A stretch of 64,000 bases of DNA from Anaeramoeba flamelloides. Taxonomy: Eukaryota; Metamonada; Anaeramoebidae. The position numbers were made by a program, and so were the translations under genes. Positions within the stretch are counted from its first letter, which is position 1. The number at the start of each line of letters is the position of its first letter. Shown here one piece after another: positions 11,853-25,106 of the stretch. The notes under the pieces were generated by a model. It was not told the origin of the DNA, searched no databases, and worked only from the letters and a program-made list of their open reading frames with translations. The DNA lies in contig JANTQA010000008.1 of assembly GCA_027625915.1 (NCBI GenBank), positions 7,920,501 through 7,984,500 on the forward strand, given 5' to 3'.

Positions 11853-14800
11853 AGACTATTTTTTTGTTTGTTTTTGTTTTTTTTTTTTTTTTTTAGATAA
11901 TTGTAAAATTTGTATTAAGGGGGTACATTAGCCATAACAGACTTTCAAGAATTGAGTATGTTGTTCTTAATTATAAATTTTTCTTGGTGCTCTTAAGTTC
12001 AAATGCCTCTAAAAATTTTTTAATTTGAATAATATTCAATATGAAAAGTTCAGAGGAAAGAGTAAATATAAAAAATATTGAAATATTATGCCATTTTGAG
12101 TATTTTATTTCTTTTTTCTTTTTTCTTGAGAATAGAAAATCAGAAAAGTAAAACAAAAATAATAATGAAAAAAAAAAATTATAATTTCTCAAAATCCTAC
12201 TTCCTTTACCAAATTTTATAAACAACTAACATGTTACTAAAATTAATCTTCAAAGAATTAATTTAAAAATATTCGAAATGAGCTCAGGGGAGATCAAAAA
12301 AAACTGATAAATTCACATTTTTTTTTTTTTTGAAAAGTTGGGTTTTACATTGAAAATCAAGAGTACTCGTATAAACAAACAAACAGATTGTTCCTTGTTC
12401 ATGAAAGTTGAATTTTTTTTTTTTTTTTTTTGTGAGGGAGGGGGGGATCTCCAAAGGTTTATTCTCTTCAGATCTCATTTGCTTATCATGTATTTACTCT
12501 TTAAAAAGGGGTTGATTTCATCAAAAATGATATTGTGAAATTTCGTTTCTTTTAGTTGAAAAAATTCAAATTGTAAAAAAAAATAATCAATAAAAGTTAA
12601 ATAAGTATAAAAAATCCAAAAGAACTCTAGATTAGATTTAAATAAATGAAAGTTTAAGAATGAAAGAACTACATGTTATTAATTAAATTATCATTATTAC
12701 AGGGTTTGAATTGTTTTTATTTTTGTAAAATTTAATTGTTTTCTGATTATTTTTAATTTTTTATGGTAATAACTTCTTGTTTCTCCTAATTGGAAAAAAT
12801 AATAATGTAAGAAAAACAATCATTTAGAACTAAAAGAAAATAAAAAGAATATATAAATAATTGTAAAAAAAATGTTACAAACCACAGCGAAAAGTCATAT
12901 AGTAACTCATAGATTTTAAAAAAAAAATAAGAATTTTTTTATAATTTATCTATTAAAAAAAAAATTAAAAATCATTTTTTTTTCATCACTGCCAAGTAAA
13001 TTACCAAGTATTTAAAGTTAGTATTCCTTTACCAAGATACTATCCTATTCATATTTATTTTTATTGAAGATAACTATCTTAGACATATTTTAAGTTAAAT
13101 TAAATAAAAATTGCTGTTTGAAGTATCTTTTAGGTTATGTTACCCTCTGTTTAGTTAATGGCTTGATACATTCAACTGTAATATACAAGAGAAATCAAAA
13201 AGTGAATTCAAAATTTTAGAATTGAAAAGTACAAGAAGTAAAAAGATAAAAAATTGAAATAAGCAAAACATATGCTAAATACTTTTTACTTATATTATAA
13301 TAAATTTGAATTTTCAATTATTTTTTATGGAGATATAATTTTTAATAAACAGTACACTAATTTTTTAGTTTTTTGGGTGGAAATTGTGGAAATTTACTTA
13401 AATATCCTTTTCCAATATAAAAATGTTTTTTAAATATTACAAAAATATGAAATAAAAAATTTCCTAATTTATCGTCAATATATAATATTATTTTTTTCTC
13501 TTAAAATTTAGGGGGGGGATGGGGTATCTAAACTCCAATTCAAAATTGTTAACCCACCAAAATTCAATTTGTTAAAGAAAAAAACTTATTTAATCAATTC
13601 AAGAAGAAATACCAAATTAGAACCATTCACTAATTGAAATGTTAACACTTCTTTATAAATTACAATACTCGCAAAACAATAAATAAATAATTATCAATAA
13701 AAATAAATCGAGGGATGTGTCAAAAATTTTGGAGAGAGTAAAACAAAAAAATACATTAGTAAATTTGTTTAAATTCTATTAGGATTATTGATCGATCAAA
13801 GGTTAGATACTACCAACTAATTTATTTGGAGTTCTTCTATTTTGAACAACTTAACTTTAACCATAATATCAATCGTTGAAAAAAATTTTGATCCAACGAT
13901 ACAAATTAGGTAATTCAAACAATGAAATGAAAAGAAAAACTAAAAGATGAAAAAATGATTTTCATATTTTATCAAAAATCAAAATTATTTGTAATTTGAA
14001 TAAAATTGTATTATTGTGAGTGTTTGGAACGTTTTAGCTGTGTGGAAAATTTTGAATTTTAGTTTATATATTATTTCTAAAAATATTACTAGTAAAATCT
14101 AAAATTAAGTATAATTCGATAATATATCTTTGAAAATAAAACTAACTAAAAAAAATTGAATATTATATTTAAACAAATTCAAATTCAGGTTATTAAACTA
14201 TGATTATAAAAGATTATTTTGATTTTTATTCATTTTTTCTCTGGCTAAATTTTCTTGAAATTAAGAAGGTTTACATGGAAAGGGGTTAAGTTCTTACTTG
14301 ATAAAACTGAAAATTAGAATTATGAGCTCTTTGTAAATATAATATAAAAAAAAATAAAGTGGGAAAATTCTACAAGTATAAAGTAAATCAGATCAAACAG
14401 AAAAAATGAAACAACATCAACAAAACAACTAACGCATAAATGAACACCATTTATCAATTTTAAAATTAAACATAATTAACCAAAATTATATTGTTGCTGT
14501 TATTTTCTGTTTTTATTTATGAAAGAAAGAACATTTTTTTTTTTTTTTCATTTTTTACAACTTACTTTTAAATACCCCATGAAAAGAAGAGTTTTTTATA
14601 AGTTTTATTGTTTCACGATTTTTTTTTCGATTGTTTCTTTATTTATTGTGATTTTTTGTTATAACTCTTTCAACAATAAAAAGAATTTCTTGATTTTTTT
14701 TTAGTCCTCTCTTTATTTGCACTTTCCAATTATTTAAAGAAAAGTAATCCTTTGATTCATTATACTGCCACGGTTATCATGAGGATAAAAAAACCCAAAA

Positions 14801-15065
14801 TAAAGTTTGGTGGTTCTGGTAAACAGGAAGATCTATCTTTTAATCTTAAATCTCTTCCAATCAATAAAAATAAAACAAATAAAAAATAATTTTTTTTTTA
14901 AATTTTTTTATTTTAAAAATTCATAAATTAAAAATAAGATTAGAGAAAGAAAAAATCACATAAAAATAAATATTAACTGAAAAAAAAATTCAAAAATAAA
15001 ATAAAGCCTAAAAGAGAAATTGAATCTTCAAAAATAAAAATAAACAATAGCATCATAAATTTCCT
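11853..15065. other. Intergenic, 3.2 kb, repeats
   Basis: No gene is supported. Just past TAF7 lies an end-like sequence (about 11917-12010) related to the TIR of the SRPK-intron element. A segment at about 12160-12290 resembles 7570-7690. Copy B of dispersed repeat R1 covers about 13510-14065. Small open frames here arise from homopolymer tracts. Confidence 0.55.
13510..14065 (+). repeat. Dispersed repeat family R1, copy B (uninterrupted)
   Basis: This stretch matches 54995-55505 in the same orientation and 5215-5960 in inverse. At 13631-13632 it carries a single TA at the place where copy A holds the palindromic MITE, so it represents the empty site. Confidence 0.7.
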
Positions 15066-18000
15066 CTAAAAATTCAAGTCTAGATCATCGATCTCATCAA
15101 AGCTGACATCTGCATCAATTTCTGCATCTTTTAATTCGTTTTCCAAATCATCAAATCGTCTATTTATTTTGAGCATTTTTTTTTTGATGAGCGCTTTCTT
15201 TTTTTGGTTTTCATTTTTTAATTTTTCCTTTTGTTCGTTAAACTTTCTTTCTTCTTCTAGTTGTCTTAATCGTTCGTTGTTTATTTTGCCTTTAAGTTCT
15301 TTGCTTTTTTTTTCGGATTCAAATCTTTCACGGTCTAAAGTAAAGTCTCTTCTGTTGAGCGTTCTTAATTGGTTGGGTGTAATAATGAGTTTCTTAATAT
15401 TTTGTTTTGATGGAATTTTTTTTTTTTTTCTTCCCGTTGTGGTTGGTTTTTTCTTCCTGGTTGTTCTAAATATTTGTTGGTTGCGGTTATTTCGTTTTTT
15501 GTTTTTTAATTCGCTTTTAAGGATCAACCCTGATCTTCTTTTTTTGGCACCTTCAATGCTTTTGATTATTTCGATTGCAACTTTTTTTGAATCGATCTTT
15601 GGGTTTAAAATCATTTTCCTCAAAACCTTTTCTTCCATTTCCTGATATTTTTCTAATTTTAAATCATCGTCATTGCGATTGCCAAAATCTTTCTTATTAA
15701 TCATGGAGATGGGCCTCCTTATGTTTTTCGAGGCTTGTGTAATTTTTTTTGTTCTATATTCATCATCATCATCATCAAAATTCTTTAATTTGAGTGCCAG
15801 TTTATTATTTTCATTAATTAATCTTGCATTGTCGTTCTTCAATTCATCATTTTCATTTAATAAAGAATAATAAGTATCTTCATTGACATTAGTCACATTA
15901 TTGTTGTTGCCATATCTATCCAGATCGCTATTTCTATTCTTATTGATATTATTTTTTAATTTATTTAAACTCCTTTTCAAAAGAGTGTTTTCGTCGTTTT
16001 TGTGGCTCAGGTCCCATTCAATTTCGTTTTTATCCAATAAAACGGTTTCAAGTTCCTTGTCTTTTTTTTTTGTACTGCTTTTCAGTCGTTTAATTTCATT
16101 CAGCAGATCCAAATAATCCTTTTCTTTTTCATTTAGCAATTCCTTATAATTTTCCGAATCCTGTATTTCGTTCTGTAAGAGTTCATGCTGCTTTCTTAAT
16201 CCAACGACTTGTTTCGTTAACTTGGAGGTTTCCTTGACAGAATTTTCAAGATCGTTTAACGTTTCTTCTAGTAATTCCTTTTGCTTAATATTTTGATTGA
16301 AAAGTTTATCGTTCTCATTTTTCAAATTCTCATTTGCGTCTTTCAAGCTATCGTTTTCATCTTTCAAATTGTCATTTTCATTGACAAGATCTCGAATTGA
16401 ATCCTTGAGTGATCGCTCTTCATCGGTGAAATTGCTATTTAATTGCCTTTTGGCGTTATTCAAATCAGCAAGTTGCTCTTGCGAATTTTCCAAAAATTGG
16501 GTTGTCGTATCAAGATCATTTAATGCTTCTTGTAATTTCACTTTTTCCTTTTGCAATTCATCTTTTAATTTCTCGTTTTCTTGATCTTTATCTTTTAAAT
16601 CCTCCTTGAGCATTTTATTATTTTGGATCAGTTGCTCCACATTTTTTAGTGTCTTTGTGAGCAAATTATTTTTTTTTTTTAATTTTTCGTTTTCCTTTTT
16701 CAAATCTTGGTTATTATTTTGGCTCTTTTCCAGTAATTCAGAAATTTGGTCATAATCATTTTTTAAATTCTCAAAGATTTGCCGATAATTTTCATTTTTA
16801 TCCCGAAGTTTGCCGATCTTCTCGTCCTTTAATAGGCCGTTCACGCTTAATTCTTTAATTTCTTCGTTTTTCAGTTTCTTATTTTCCTGATCACCATTTA
16901 ATTCGTTATGTAAATTCGTATAGTCATTTTGTAATTGATTAAACTCCTTTTCGAGATCTTTCAATTTTCTTGAATCTTTTTTTAATTGCTTATTTTGATT
17001 TGTCAATTGCAGATTTCGATCCTGTAATTTTTTGTTTTGCAATTGCTCCTCAAATAATTTTTTTTGATTTTCATTTGTGTTATTTTCTAAATTCTCAAAT
17101 AATTCATTGTTCTTATTATCATTTAATATTAATTCATTTAATTCTTTTTCCATTTTGCTATTATATTTCTTGAGTTCCTTGTTTGTTTGCTTTAAATCGT
17201 TATTTTCATTTGTGATATCGGCATTGTCTTTAATTAAATTACCGTTCTCATTCATTAAATCCTGATTATTTTTTTGGAAATTGTTATTTTCTTTTTCCAA
17301 TTTTGCAATACCATTCTTTAATTTTTCATTTTCTTTATTTAATTCCTGATTTTTTATTTGACTTGATTTAATACTGTTCCGAATTTGATCAATATTATTT
17401 AAAAAGTCTTTTTGGTTCTTCACCAGTTTTTCATTTTTTGATTTCACGCCATTCAATTCGTTACTTAAATTCGTATATTCGTTTTGTAATTGATTAAACT
17501 CATTTTCAAGCCTTTCATTTTCTTCTTCAAATGGTAATAATTTTTCTGTTAAAATTTTCAAGTTTTTATTTTCTGTTTTAATGCCATTCAATTCCTTTTG
17601 TAAATTATTCAATACCTTTTGCTGTGATGTTTTTTCTTTTTTTAATCTTTGATTCTCGAAATTTAAATTCCCATTGTTTCTTTTTTGATTATTTTGTTCT
17701 TTTTGTAGTTTATTAATATTATTTTTGAGTTTTTCATTTTCCTTTTCCAAATTTTCGAAATCCTTGTTCTTTTCTTCACCTTTTTCGTTAAATTCCGGTT
17801 CGTTTACTTTTTCTTGTTCTTTATCTTTGTTTAATTGATCGTTTTCGTTCTTTAGTTGATCTTTTTCGTTCTTTAATTGATCGTTTTCTTTCTTTAATTG
17901 CTTAAATACTTTTCGTAAATCTTCATTTTCTTGTTTTAATTTTTTAGAGTCATCAACCATTTCATTTTCCTTTTTTTTCTTCTCTAATTGATCATGTTCC

Positions 18001-19811
18001 ATTTTTTTTTTATTTCTTTCTAATTTTTGATTTAACAATTTTGCTTCATTTAAATCTTTTATTAATTGCTCTCTTTCTTTTAATAGGGAATTTAGCTCTT
18101 TGTTTAATTCTTGATTGTTTTCCTTTTCTTCATTTAACACATGATCATTATTTTCAGATTTTTCTTTGATCTTTTTTTCTAAATTCTCATATTTGTTCGT
18201 TTGTCCATTGAGTTGCTTTTTTAATTGATTTTCTCTTCTTTTGGATTGATTCAAATCTTTGATTAAATTATTTTTTTCAGTTTCCAAATTTTCCTTTTCC
18301 CTTTCTATTTCATTCTTCTCGTCATCAAGTTTTTCGATTTCCTTTTCAAGTTCTTCATTTCGATTTTCTAATTCTTCCATTGCTTCTCTTTCTTTGTTTC
18401 TTTCTTTTTCGTTTTCTTTTTCTTGATCCTTTTCCTTTTCCATTTCTTTTTCTTTTTGTTTGCTTTGTTCTAATTTTTTGTAGCAGGCCTTTAATTTGTT
18501 TTCGAGCTCCTTTTGATTTTCAATTAAATTGTTCACTTGCTTTTTATAACTATTTATCGCTAATTTGAAATTGCCTTCCTCGTTTTCTGGTATTTTTGGA
18601 TCGCTATTGATATTCTTATGCTCTTCGTTTTCTGTTTTTTGTTTTTTTAATTCTTTGTTCTCTTGGGCTAACTTCTTTGCTTTGGTTTCTAGAAGAACAT
18701 ATTCCTTGCTTAGCAATTGTAACTGTTTTTCAAGTTTCTTTTTTTGATCCTCAATTTTACCCCGATCCTTATCCGTATCATTCTCATTATCCTTATCATT
18801 CGCATTATTACTTGATTGGTTTTCAAAAGTTTTTCTTAAATATTGATTTTGTTCATTTATTTTCTTCATATCTTTTTTTAAACGAAGAATTTCCGCTTTG
18901 TCTTTCTTTGTTTTTTCCACAAATTGTTGTAAAATTTGATCTTGTTGAATAAGGTTGCTTTTTAATTTTTTGTTCTTTGCTTGCATTCTTTTTGCTTGTT
19001 CATTGTAAATTGCAAACAATAAGTTGCCTGTTTCTTTGTCTTGTCTTTTTTGAAAAAGTTTATACTAAGGGTTTGTTTATTAATTGTTTTAGGTTTTGAG
19101 ATTCATAAAAAAAAAATAAAAAAAAAAAAAAATAGAAAAGGGAAAATTTTAAAGGTATAGGTATGAAGAAATTGCTTTGGTTAATCAAAGTAATTTACAC
19201 ATTTTTTTTCCGCCTTTTGATTGTATTGAAATCATGAACAAAAACAAATATTAATTGTCGGTGTTGCGTTTAAAAAGTGAGGCGTTAACTGATTAAAAAA
19301 ATGAGGTTTAAACTGTTGTTCATTCTTTTTAGCTGTTTGAAAGTCGGCTTTGAAGAATTTTTATTCCTAACTGTTTTAAAAGGGCTGTATTAAAAATTCA
19401 GTAGGTTTTCAAAAGAAAATGTTTTTTTTTTATTGTAATTTTTAAAGTGTATTAATTTAGACTCCAAAAGCGAATAACAAGGAAAGAAATTTATTTTCTG
19501 AAAGAAAAAATTTGGGTGAGTACAAAACCGTTTTATTTGAGAATTGGTAGTAATGGCTTTCAATTTAATTTAAAAGTTTTTGTTCAAGTTATTTTTTTTT
19601 AGGTTGAATTGTTCAGGATGTTTTTTTTTAACTTTTTTTTTTTTTTTCTTTTTTTGTTTATGAATTCGTGTTTTGTTTTATTTTCTCTTAGGAGGGAATT
19701 ATAAATACTTACTGCTTGTTTTATATTTTCACTTAATTCTTGATCGCTAATTTTGTTACCTTCTTTTTTTTTCGATCCTTTACTGTTAGTTTTGTTTTGG
19801 TCATTGCTCAT
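15066..19811 (-). CDS. Long coiled-coil protein, 1365 residues, two exons
   Basis: I predict exon 1 at 19713-19811 (33 codons from ATG), an intron at 19065-19712, and exon 2 at 15066-19064. The donor is GTAAGT, the acceptor is TTAG and the join is phase 0. Exon 2 has no ATG near its start, and the frame stays open back to the acceptor, which is why exon 1 is needed. The protein is almost entirely heptad-like Lys/Glu/Asn/Leu coiled coil (about 40-1130). Repeated LKxEN-type phrases are reminiscent of myosin-tail, golgin or spindle-scaffold proteins. A more basic segment (about 1140-1290) contains RKKKP and GRKKKK, and the C-terminus is acidic (ending DDLDLNF). There is no motor, membrane or enzymatic domain. 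Composition makes database matches unreliable, so I assign no specific function beyond a structural scaffold. Confidence 0.8.
19065..19712 (-). other. Intron of the coiled-coil gene
   Basis: This 648-base intron runs from GTAAGT to TTAG on the minus strand. It joins codon 33 (Ala) to a Tyr codon in phase 0. Its sequence is T-rich with no evident content. Confidence 0.75.
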
Positions 19812-22319
19812 TTTTAAAAATAAATCGGAAAAAAAGTGGTTTATTTAAAAAATGAAATTATTATTTTTTTTTGAAATTTGGTTGTTTATTGTGAGTTTTG
19901 GGGAAACAATGAATTCTATTCTTAAAAGAGAAATTAAAGTTAATTTGTTTATTTAACGGTTTGTTTTGAAACTTATTTTTTTGATTTGTTTTTTATAAGA
20001 ATCATTTATTTGACGACTATATGTTTCTATTTTGGCATCTTTTGAGATATTTGACTTTAATTTTGGTTTTTTTACTTTGTTTAAATGTCTCACCAATTAT
20101 TTTTTTATCATTCCGATAAAGGAAAACTGTAAAAATTAACAATTTGAAACAAAAATATTTTATTGATTGTTATTTCTTTAGCTAAAGGGTTTCAAAAATA
20201 TTTACCCAAAAGTACTACAATTTAGATTGTGGGTTGTCTGAAGAATTATGTTTTATTTGAGTTGGAATTATATTAAGATTTAGAAATAAAATCTGAACTT
20301 ACTCTTTCTTTTGAACATTTACTATGATGTTTAAATTGGAGGTAATGCTTCTTTCTTACCAAAATTCAATAGTGACGAAATCTTTTCAAATTTGAGTGTC
20401 TTCTAACAAATTCTCTTAACTCCTTCCATTAAATATAACTCATGAAAATAATTAAATTATTTGATAAAAAATTTTTTCAATTACTGTTTATTGTTATTTT
20501 TAAGGTTTACAATCCTCGATATATCATTATAAGGGGATCTTGTATTATGTAGGGCAACTGGCAACGTGTGTTCTTGACTGATAGATCTTGATTATTGAAA
20601 ATATTTTTTAATAATTGTTCAAAAATAAATTTTTTCTGAACTTTTTTTTTTTTTACGAAATCTGAATTGAAGACTAATATTTTTAGAGGTAAATACTAAA
20701 AATAAATGGTTTGTGTGTTATCAATTGAAATATTCAACCCCCCTTCACTCAATTATCTCAAAAAAAAAAATCAAAGCTTTTAAAAAAAGCTACAAATAAA
20801 AATTTAAATTGGTTCACAATAAAATTATTTTTTCATCTAACTGACCTTCCAACATATAAGTTATTTCCAAGAAAGCATGGGCAAATTTATTTTAAAATAT
20901 CTCTTTTAAAATCATTCTTCAAAAAAGCTTTTCAATATCCAAAATAATTAACTACCATTTATTGATTCTTGATAATACTTCAATTTGTTTATTAGTATTG
21001 TATTGCATAAATATAAAATATTAAATTTTCTGATCTCGATTTTATCTGATATTTTTTCGGTGTGAAAATTGGTCTTTATTATTTTCTTTTTGATTGAAAA
21101 CCCCGTTTTCATAACTTGTTTAATCTCAACAAATTTACAAATAGAATTGAAAGTGTATGACTACATTTTATTGTTTAAAAAATCCTTTGTATCCTTTCCA
21201 TATTTCGAGTTTTTTTATTGAAATAGGTCTTATATTGTTTGTACCAAAAAAAAGTGCTATTTTTTTTTTTTTTCATTTTTGGAAATATTTCATCGAACAT
21301 ATTTTTAAATAAATAACTTGGCTATTTATTCAATTAGTATTAATATTAAACTTAATTTGGTATTGTCAATTAATGAATAACCCCACTAAAAAAAAAATGT
21401 TTTTTTTTGAAAGGTAAATAAATGCACTGCTTTTTTGGAAATCCCTTAAATTTTTGACCCTTCAATTCAGATTTCCGAAAAAACAAATAAATTCATTTCT
21501 TTACCACGTTTCAAAATAATTGAAGCTAAAAATTGATCAGATAAGAACCCATATTGTATGGTGTGACTCTAAATATAAGACAATCTTTTTTCAAATTTCA
21601 AGGATAGGAAAAATTAAAGATCCCTTTGCTACTAAAAAAATATTTAATAAAGTTATTTGAAATCAACCAATAGTAAACTAATTACCGTTTAATAAATACA
21701 ATCCATTAAACCATCAATATTTCTAATTAATAAATCTTACACAAAGTTCAAAACCACGTTTAACAATTATCATTATTGTGGATTTTAAAACCTAATCAAA
21801 AATGAATTCCAAGACATTTGATTTTCCTAACTTGATAATAATCTTTAGTATTTAACATTAATATTCAAAATCAATCTTAATTTTATTTCACATTCTTACA
21901 AATTTTGCATGGAAAAAATAAATTTCATCAATAAAAATACATTGCCAAACTCTGAAAAACTGTTGCCCTCTACCTTATTTGCATCAATGTAGTTTCTTTT
22001 CTTTGATATTTTTACTTGCAATTTTTATATGTGGCGAATATAAAAAACGAAAAAAAAGAATATTATTAATTTTTTTTACTATTTCAATATTGTTCAATCA
22101 TGACTTAGAAGTTAAAAAAAATACAAGATATTAAGGGTAAATAAGATTCGAATCCCATAACCAAGATATCTTTAAAAAATGGTTTGTAAAAATAGCCACA
22201 AACTTTTTTTGCCAATTAATACCTTATTCTAATATTATTAAGTAAAAATATATACCCAGAAAAGTCCTATATTTATTAAAAAAAAAAAAATAAAAATAAA
22301 GGGTAAATTATCTATATCC

Positions 22320-22740
22320 GAACTCAAAAGCTCTAAAATATCTTTTTTAAATTTATCTCAAAATGTAGATTATTTATTAAAAAATTCATAATTTTCCAAA
22401 AAATCTATTAATGGCTAATATATTATTTTGAAAAATTATTTTAACATAATTGAAAATATATTGATATCACAACTAGTTCCATAAAAGGTGGACAAAATTG
22501 ATCAATTATTAAATTTTGATATTGGTAAATATTGAGTTAATCTTTTAAGTTTTAAAAAAAAATGAAAATGCCAGATACTTTTTGATGTCCAAAATATTAT
22601 TTTTAATTATGAGGTGCTATTATTTTGATTTCCTGTTTTTATTTTTGGAAAAGTAATTTAAAAATTATTTTAAAAATTAATAATTCTAATTGTGAAAATG
22701 AGTAAAAAATACAGTAATTTATTTCTTCATTGTCTAACTT
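22320..22740 (+). repeat. Dispersed repeat R2, shared with the SRPK intron
   Basis: Successive blocks here match blocks at about 60228-60640 in the same order and orientation. Both contain AAAATATCTTT, ATGTAGATTA, TATATTGAT and TGAGTTAATCTTT in sequence. The element in the SRPK intron has terminal inverted repeats, so this is probably a fragment of the same transposon family. Confidence 0.6.
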
Positions 22741-22814
22741 TTTTTACAATTTATTTTTTCAAGAGTATTTGAACAATATTGTACATATTTTTTTGTTAAA
22801 AAATTGTTAAATTG

Positions 22815-25106
22815 AAAAAAAGCTGTCTAATTGATTTTCCAAAAAATTTCAATATCATTGTAGAACTTAGTGAAAAAAAAAAAAAAAAACCAAATAAGTG
22901 ATTATTTTTTTTTGTTTTCAAAATATTGCTTTGTATGATCTTTTTTATACAGCCATAACAAATCATTAGTAACTTTGTTAAATGGCGGATTTGTTGATTC
23001 AAAAGCTTGATATTTACATATTACAACATTCCGTATTTTTAATTGTAAAATTTACAATGTAAAGGAAACTTTATGTTTTATTAATTAAGAGATTAATTGT
23101 ACACGAACTTATATATCCAGTTACACCCCAAATATACTAAAAACATTTCAAAAAAATTTTTTAATTTGAGATGTTATCAAAGGATTATAAGATATAGGAT
23201 TTATAAACAATTATCTTAGAAATACAATTTTATAATTAAAAATGGTATTGTTACTTGCAATTTAAAAATGATTTAGAAAAAATTTTTTTCAACATTTGAA
23301 AAAAATTTTTTTGGGTGATTGTGATTTTATTTTTATTTTAATTTTTTTTTTTTTTTTGAAAAGCTTGCCGAGAAATCAAAAAATTCTTCCTTTTAATGAA
23401 GAAAAAATATCATAATTTACCGGAATTTTTTTTTTGAGGTACTTTGCACCCCAAAATTTCCTAAAATACTTGATTAAATAATGTATTCATTACAAAAGTT
23501 ATTTTGGTATCACGTAGAAAAGTTGTTTTATCTATTGATTACAATCCAATGGTAATATATATATTTGATTCTAAAAAGTTTTAACAATAAATAAAAATAT
23601 AAATTAAATTTGAAAAAAAAAATAATATTTTTTTTCCTTGTAAAATTTTGAAATTTTTTCAACAAATTTTTTAGATTTAAATAATTTGACCAATAGATCG
23701 AGACAGGTTAATAATTGGTTTTTTTTTTTAATTTTTATTATTATTTAATTTTTGACTTTTTAAAATCTAGATATAAAATAAACAATATTACTGAATTAAA
23801 GACCATAGACCATAACTTATTTTCCAAGATATGGGTTAATTTAAAAAGGAAACATACAAATCTCACAAATATATTATTCAATTTTTTACCCATAACAAAA
23901 TTCAAAAAAAAAATTTGGTTTCGAAGATTTTTTTATTATCTTTGAATAATATTTACAAGTTGTTTTCTATTTTTTTTTTTTTTAAATTCGGGGTTAATTA
24001 TTTTGTCTATTAAAAAGTTTATATTTGTTTAATTCCAATTTAATAAAACAAATTATTTTACATTTTTTTTTTTTTTTTTTTTGTTTTTGCAAGTAATTTT
24101 TATTGCTTAAATAAAAGTTTTAGAAATTTTTTCATATTAAAATTTTAATTTTGGCCTAAAGAAAAAAATTTATTTTTCTCTTGGTTGGATATTTATTCGA
24201 TTTTTTTTCTAAAAAAAAATTAAAATTTTCAGTTATATATTTTTTTATTTATTTTTTGTTTCATAAAATTAAAAACTTTTTTTGATTATTATTAATAATA
24301 AACAAATGTGTTGAGTATTGAATTACTATTAATGTGATAAAATTTCTGATTTAAAAAATTAAAATAAAAATAAAAATCTTTAAAAAAAAAATGTAAAAAT
24401 GAATAATTATTATTTTTTTTTCCAATTTCAAAAAAAAAAAATCAATAACATGACTCCTTTATCCTTGAACTATTTTGACGTTTTATTATAATTCAAATCT
24501 GAATTACAAATAAATAAGTAAATAAATATATTAGTACATCAATAACGTTTTAAATCTTTTTTAAAAAACTTAATGAAATTTGGGCAAATCCGTGGTTCTA
24601 ATGGATATCTATATTGGTATTATTAATTTATCTCTTCTTTTCAAAATGGTGTTATTCTTTGAATTATAACAATTCATTAATATTTATTTTCTAATTTATT
24701 GGAAAGAATTCCTAGAAAATTATATTTCTATTTTCGAGGAGAAAGTAAATAGAATATCTCCAAGGGTTTTCATGGGATTAGGTTTTGAATTGTATTATTC
24801 AATTTTCCAATTAAAAGATACACTAATGAATAAATTTAAAAAATTATTGAATAATTAGATTTTCCTTTACCCAGTAAATTTTACAATTAAAAATACGGAA
24901 TGTTGTAATGGGTAAATATCAAGCTTTTGGATCAAAAAATCCGCCATTTGCCAAAGGTAGTAATAATTTGTTGTGGCTATATAAAAAAGATCATACAAAG
25001 CAATATTTTGAAAACAAAAAAAAATAATCATTTGTTTGTTTTTTTTTTTTTCACTAAGTTCTACAATGATATCGAAATTTTTTGGAAAAGCATTTAGACA
25101 AATTTT
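22815..25106. mobile_element. Foldback-type element with arms of about 245 bases
   Basis: The left arm 22815-23068 and right arm 24861-25106 are inverted copies with high identity (for example GGAATGTTGTAAT on one strand and ATTACAACATTCC on the other). They enclose about 1.8 kb with no open frame of note. This could be a foldback transposon, a non-autonomous DNA transposon with long inverted ends, or two independent inverted insertions. I identified no target-site duplication. Confidence 0.6.

Noticed and set aside
15169-18952. Many plus-strand frames opposite the coiled-coil gene
   Set aside because: They are shadows of the repetitive coiled-coil coding sequence, rich in Phe, Leu and Ser.
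22130-22170. GATTCGAATCCC, similar to a tRNA B box
   Set aside because: No matching acceptor stem, A box or anticodon arm could be drawn around it; the flanks are simple AT-rich DNA.
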